NCBI GenBank assembly: GCA_018417955.1
Contig: JACTVC010000004.1
Location: 868,001 to 932,000 of the forward strand
Source: Laccaria trichodermophora
Lineage: Eukaryota > Basidiomycota > Agaricomycetes > Agaricales > Hydnangiaceae
Direction of reading: 5' to 3'
Length of the DNA stretch: 64,000 nt
A program made the translations under genes and the position numbers. Below, piece by piece: positions 60,733 to 64,000 of the stretch; position 1 is the first letter of the stretch, and every line of letters begins with the position of its first letter. The notes below the pieces were generated by a model. It was not told the origin of the DNA and searched no databases. It saw nothing but the letters and a program-made list of their open reading frames with translations.

Positions 60733-62169
60733 AGCCGACTCTCCGGGGGGTCAGATGATCCCGTCGATCTGCAAGAAAATCCCGAAGGGATGCATGGTAG
60801 AAGCAGATAGGTTTTTTGTCAGAAACAGGGATGTGAACGATGGAGTGCAAGTCCCAAAAGATCACTGTGATACCCTCAGGGCCGAGTCGGAGAAGCGCCT
60901 GGAGGAGTTCAAGAGTCGGACTTTGATTGCTATTTAGGTAAAAAATAGCCCCAAGTGTGGAAATAACCCTCTCCGTTTCTTCGCTACACTTCAAGACATG
61001 CCTATAGAGCTTGTCGAGTAGAGCAAAAGGGTTAGTTGCAAAACTAGATGAGTCCACTGATCCACAAATATCGAGTACTAGCTGAAGTTGGGCGGTTGGG
61101 ATTTTACGATCAACATCTATGAACCTAATCACTGTCGCAGCAAAGATGAACTGGCCAGATGACTTTTGGACAAGGAAAGAAATGACATGTTCTGGCGGCC
61201 ATGGCTGCGGGAGGGATGTCATAGAAGGGAAGTGAGCATGGCGTCGATGGAATATGCCATCAGCGAAGCTGCTTCGAAGAAATACGCCGATGTCACGATT
61301 GGGATGGTAAGTGTCGTCGGGAACTATACGGTGAGTGATGTCCAAGAGTTCGTTGTCAAAAACTGCGACAATGGCTGGCTCTTGCCTGCTCGCGATCAAG
61401 AGGTAAAGTGCTGGTAGAGAGGACTTCAGTTTTAAAAGGGCTGTCTTCAGAATACGAAGGATTTGAGCCTGACGCTCTCCGCCATTACACTCATCAAGCC
61501 CATCTACAACAAGCAACGTTGGCCACGGTGGACAGCTCTCAGGCTGAAGTGAAGCATACACCAGCGGGTAAACCACAAGACGGAGCATTTGTTCAGAGAG
61601 GATGTGGTCGAAGATGGACCTATCTCACTCAATCGCCCCTTCAATGAGTGGTTTGGTGGCTGGGATTGAAGTCGCAAGTTGAAAGGCGAGCGTCGCGATA
61701 AGGAAGGTCTCCCTGTTTCTCTTCGAAGCTGTCCGAGAAAAGAAGAAGCTTGCAGACAATCCCCTGGCGTGATAAAAGTTTTCTGCTATTTGTTGCAGAA
61801 TGGCCGATTTTCCTGAGCCAGCTGGAGCACTCAGCCAGAGGATACAGGTTTTCTTGGAGTGATCCAAAATCCAACTGGTGATATCGCTTAATACTGCTTT
61901 CCGAGTGTCCGGATGGCATTTGGGAGAGTCATAACGTTCTTTGGAGTTGTGCATCACGCCCGCCGCGATATTGTTATAAAGTACTTCCAATGCTGATGAA
62001 ATAAAAAGTCAGTGATCGAATAGGACGAAATAGATGATATCTTACCTGGAATTCCAGAACGGCTGCTGATTGGATAATTTGCATGTTGTCCCTCATAGGT
62101 GATGGAATTTCCGTGAACAACCGTCAGGCAAGCTCCTGACACAACGACATTCTTCGAGTGGTCAAGCAT
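60722..62169 (-). pseudogene. NACHT-domain NTPase, broken and truncated
   Basis: ATG 62169 opens a usual Agaricomycete NACHT start (SGACLTVVHGNSITYEG). A 50-60-nt intron near 61995-62047 joins in frame to ALEVLYNNIAAGVMHNSKER. The NACHT domain has CILWLSAPAGSGKSAI (P-loop), SASFFFSRT, LLVVDGLDECNG (Walker B) and LYLLIASRQEP. An in-frame TGA at about 61610 sits after IEGAIE where CGA is expected. The frame then runs on to a Y-H-A-S-L-R-D-F-L block and stops in the palindrome; the sensor repeats normally present are missing. These proteins are NLR-like; this copy is probably dead. Confidence 0.75.
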
Positions 62170-62277
62170 GCAGTGAAGGCGATGTTGTCTCCAGACGACC
62201 TAGTCCTCATGTCGGCGTCTGTGGCAGATAAGCTTTGGATAAGCTCGGATTTGTGTCACGGTCACGTGGTGGCCTTA

Positions 62278-63290
62278 CTGTACTAATTCAATCAATTCGT
62301 TGCGCCTTGTGACCTGTGACCTGTGCGACGAAATTTTGGTTTCGTCGTGTCGCTGAGGGAGGTGTGACACGCCGAAAATTCGTCGAGCTGTAGGAGCAGT
62401 TGGCCCGTTTTTTTGGTTTTAAAAAAATTGAAATAGAATTTGTTACAAGTCGCAGTAAGTGCGAAAAAGTCAACAAAAAAGCACTTTTTCACATTTCCGG
62501 ACCTATCTACAGTCGCAGACAAACAAAGTCAACAAAAAATATCAAAGTTTACCAAATTCTTTGAAAATAGTCTTAATCGATGCAGATTGATGAGACGATT
62601 CCAACAATACCAATTTCATCAAAATTTATCGAGCCGTTCCCTCATAAACTTCCAAATAAGGTTTTTAGGCCCTCAAAATTTGGCAGGACCATGAGAATTG
62701 GTCTAAAAATCATGAAAAATAGTGCAATCGACTGCTTTTGATGAGAGGCAAATGATCCTGTAATATTGGAAGGTTCTGTCAAGCCGTTTTGGCTAAATAA
62801 ATTCGAAAAGAATGACCTAAAATAGAAATTGATCGGTAATCAGGGCCCGCTCGGTGCCTTTCGGAGACCCTTAAGTCTTAGTTGAAGAGTGTTTACCGGA
62901 ATTACAGTGGCCAAAGGCGCCGCTGCTTACACACAAATCATTTTCAGAAATTCAACTCCATCGTGAGCCACTTTGAGGTAAATTTGGTCACCTAAGACCC
63001 TGAATTGGGGCTACATATTTCGAAAAATTTGACCAAAAATTTGGCGGAACACATCCGCTCGTGGGAAAAACTTCAAAGGTGTGTTTTTCAATGTATTTCG
63101 ACGAGCTGATCAAGATTCTGAAAAAATATTGCTGAAATATTGGCTGGGGGCCGAGATATCAAATTTGTTGTCTTTGTTTGTCCGCGACTGTAGGGGTTTC
63201 GTCACTAGCTCCTGTGACCTGTGACTTCGCCAGATTTCGTCGATTTCGGACCCCCTGTGACGCGTGACCGACGAATTGATTGGATTAGTA
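62278..63290. mobile_element. MITE with CTGTACTAAT ends, interrupted
   Basis: The left end CTGTACTAATTCAATCAATT follows TA (62276-62277). The right end, complement of CCAATCAATTCG, stops at 'gattagta' (63290), where a CAAGGGGGTG element begins, so its last bases were displaced. Inside are 'gtgacctgtgac' repeats as in 63438-63817. A 681-bp Tc1-like MITE is inserted in it. Confidence 0.65.
62510..63190. mobile_element. Tc1/mariner-like MITE, 681 bp, copy B
   Basis: It has the same length as 34973-35653 and is its reverse complement with few changes. TA flanks both ends (62508-62509, 63191-63192). Ends are CAGTCGCAGACAAACAAAG and CTTTGTTTGTCCGCGACTG. Confidence 0.85.
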
Positions 63291-64000
63291 CAAGGGGGTG
63301 TTAGGATTTGAAAGTCTGACCAGGGGTTGGGTAGGTAGGTCGGCCGCAGGCCACTTAAAAAAAAAAATGGAACCCCTTATAAAATTATCTTGAAATGGTC
63401 CTGGAAGGCCATCCTTTGCAGGATTTGAGTCCTACTACTGTACTAATACGACCAACTGTTCAGGCCCCTTGGGGTGTGACACCTTTTGACCATGTCTTCG
63501 TCGCTTCATTGTCCTGTGTGATGCGTGACGAAGAGTTTTTGCTCTTTGTCCACCACATATTTCTCAGACGGTTTGGCCCAGCAACCTATCAATTTTTTGG
63601 CTGGAAGGTAAGCATGCATCCTTCAAGTATAATATGATTCTAAATATGCCAAATATAATGTTTAAACAAGGCACTGCAGGTCTGGAAAAAAAATGACTAT
63701 TTTTAATTCAAAAAAAAAACTCTTCGAAACTTGGTGTGATGCGTGACATCACGCCGACTTCCCTTCCTTCACAACCCTTGTGATGCGTGACGTGAAGGCG
63801 TGGTCGTATTAGTACAGTAGGTCCTAATAAGCTCCCAAACATGTAGATGAGTCTGAATACAATGATATTTGAGGATGATGTCATAGTTTACAAATATTAT
63901 CTAATCTTAAATTTTCTTTAACATAACAGAACCCGTTCTGAAGGTGAAGTGACATTGCCATGACTGAAGAGGTATATTCACTAAAGATCACTTGACAAGT
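63291..64000. mobile_element. hAT-like element, left end only
   Basis: CAAGGGGGTGTTAGGATT at 63291 matches the left end of 57883-58460, with 'ctgaccaggggttgggtaggtaggt' behind it. The other end is not in the window. If complete, an 8-bp copy of GATTAGTA should follow its right end. A 380-bp MITE is nested inside. Confidence 0.55.
63438..63817. mobile_element. MITE with CTGTACTAAT ends, 380 bp
   Basis: Ends are CTGTACTAATACGACCA and TGGTCGTATTAGTACAG, flanked by TA on both sides (63436-63437, 63818-63819). Inner 'gtgatgcgtgac' words link it to the element at 62278. TA duplication suggests a Tc1/mariner-type mobiliser. Confidence 0.8.

Noticed and set aside
1..64000. CRISPR array or bacterial operon structure
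   Set aside because: Introns, LTR elements and fungal gene families show a eukaryotic nuclear sequence; no spaced short direct repeats were found.

Overview
The window comes from a filamentous basidiomycete, most likely an Agaricomycete. The evidence is gene style: many introns of about 50 nt with GT-AG or GC-AG ends, NB-TPR NLR proteins that start with a GAQNF-x-I-x-GG-x-F motif, an Agaricomycete-type GH16 enzyme, a fungal G-alpha subunit, an ATP19-like subunit k and a Ty3/gypsy element with an FVDD reverse transcriptase. No database search was possible, so family names rest on motifs I recognise.

Left part (1-10 kb): a decayed copy of a repeated 'module' (1-2275) runs into a promoter-like segment split by a 980-bp TIR element. 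Behind it lie three genes: a SAP-like protein (+, 3672-5352), a Crypton-like tyrosine recombinase (-, 5419-7093) and an XPG/GEN1-like nuclease (-, 7161-9280). The last two stand 67 bp apart, and the cluster could be a composite mobile unit. A casein kinase 1 pseudogene follows.

Module copies: an NLR gene (+) facing a low-complexity coiled-coil gene (-, possibly DUF4048) exists twice, at 14.97-31.85 kb and 48.46-54.68 kb. Copy 2 looks intact. In copy 1 a 10.8-kb LTR retrotransposon sits in intron 1 of the coiled-coil gene, and that gene has decayed almost only at CpG sites, including a new stop. The two NLRs differ by one 42-residue TPR unit. Further fragments of the module lie at 12.0-14.2, 35.9-37.7 and 45.5-48.2 kb. 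The segment just upstream of the NLR start also stands in front of the G-alpha gene (37.67 kb) and the SAP-like gene, so four genes share one promoter-like cassette.

Middle (31.8-45.5 kb): a nest of small DNA transposons (33.1-35.8 kb), then G-alpha, RRG7-like, a small unknown ORF and a GH16 glucanase. Right part (54.8-64 kb): ATP19-like, a frameshifted F-box gene, a hAT-like element, an unrecognised gene, a NACHT pseudogene truncated at a palindrome, and a second stack of nested MITEs at the window edge.

Most gene loss here traces to transposon insertion and to C-to-T change at CpG, which suggests active cytosine methylation. The NLR, NACHT, G-alpha and F-box genes fit a fast-turning accessory region.
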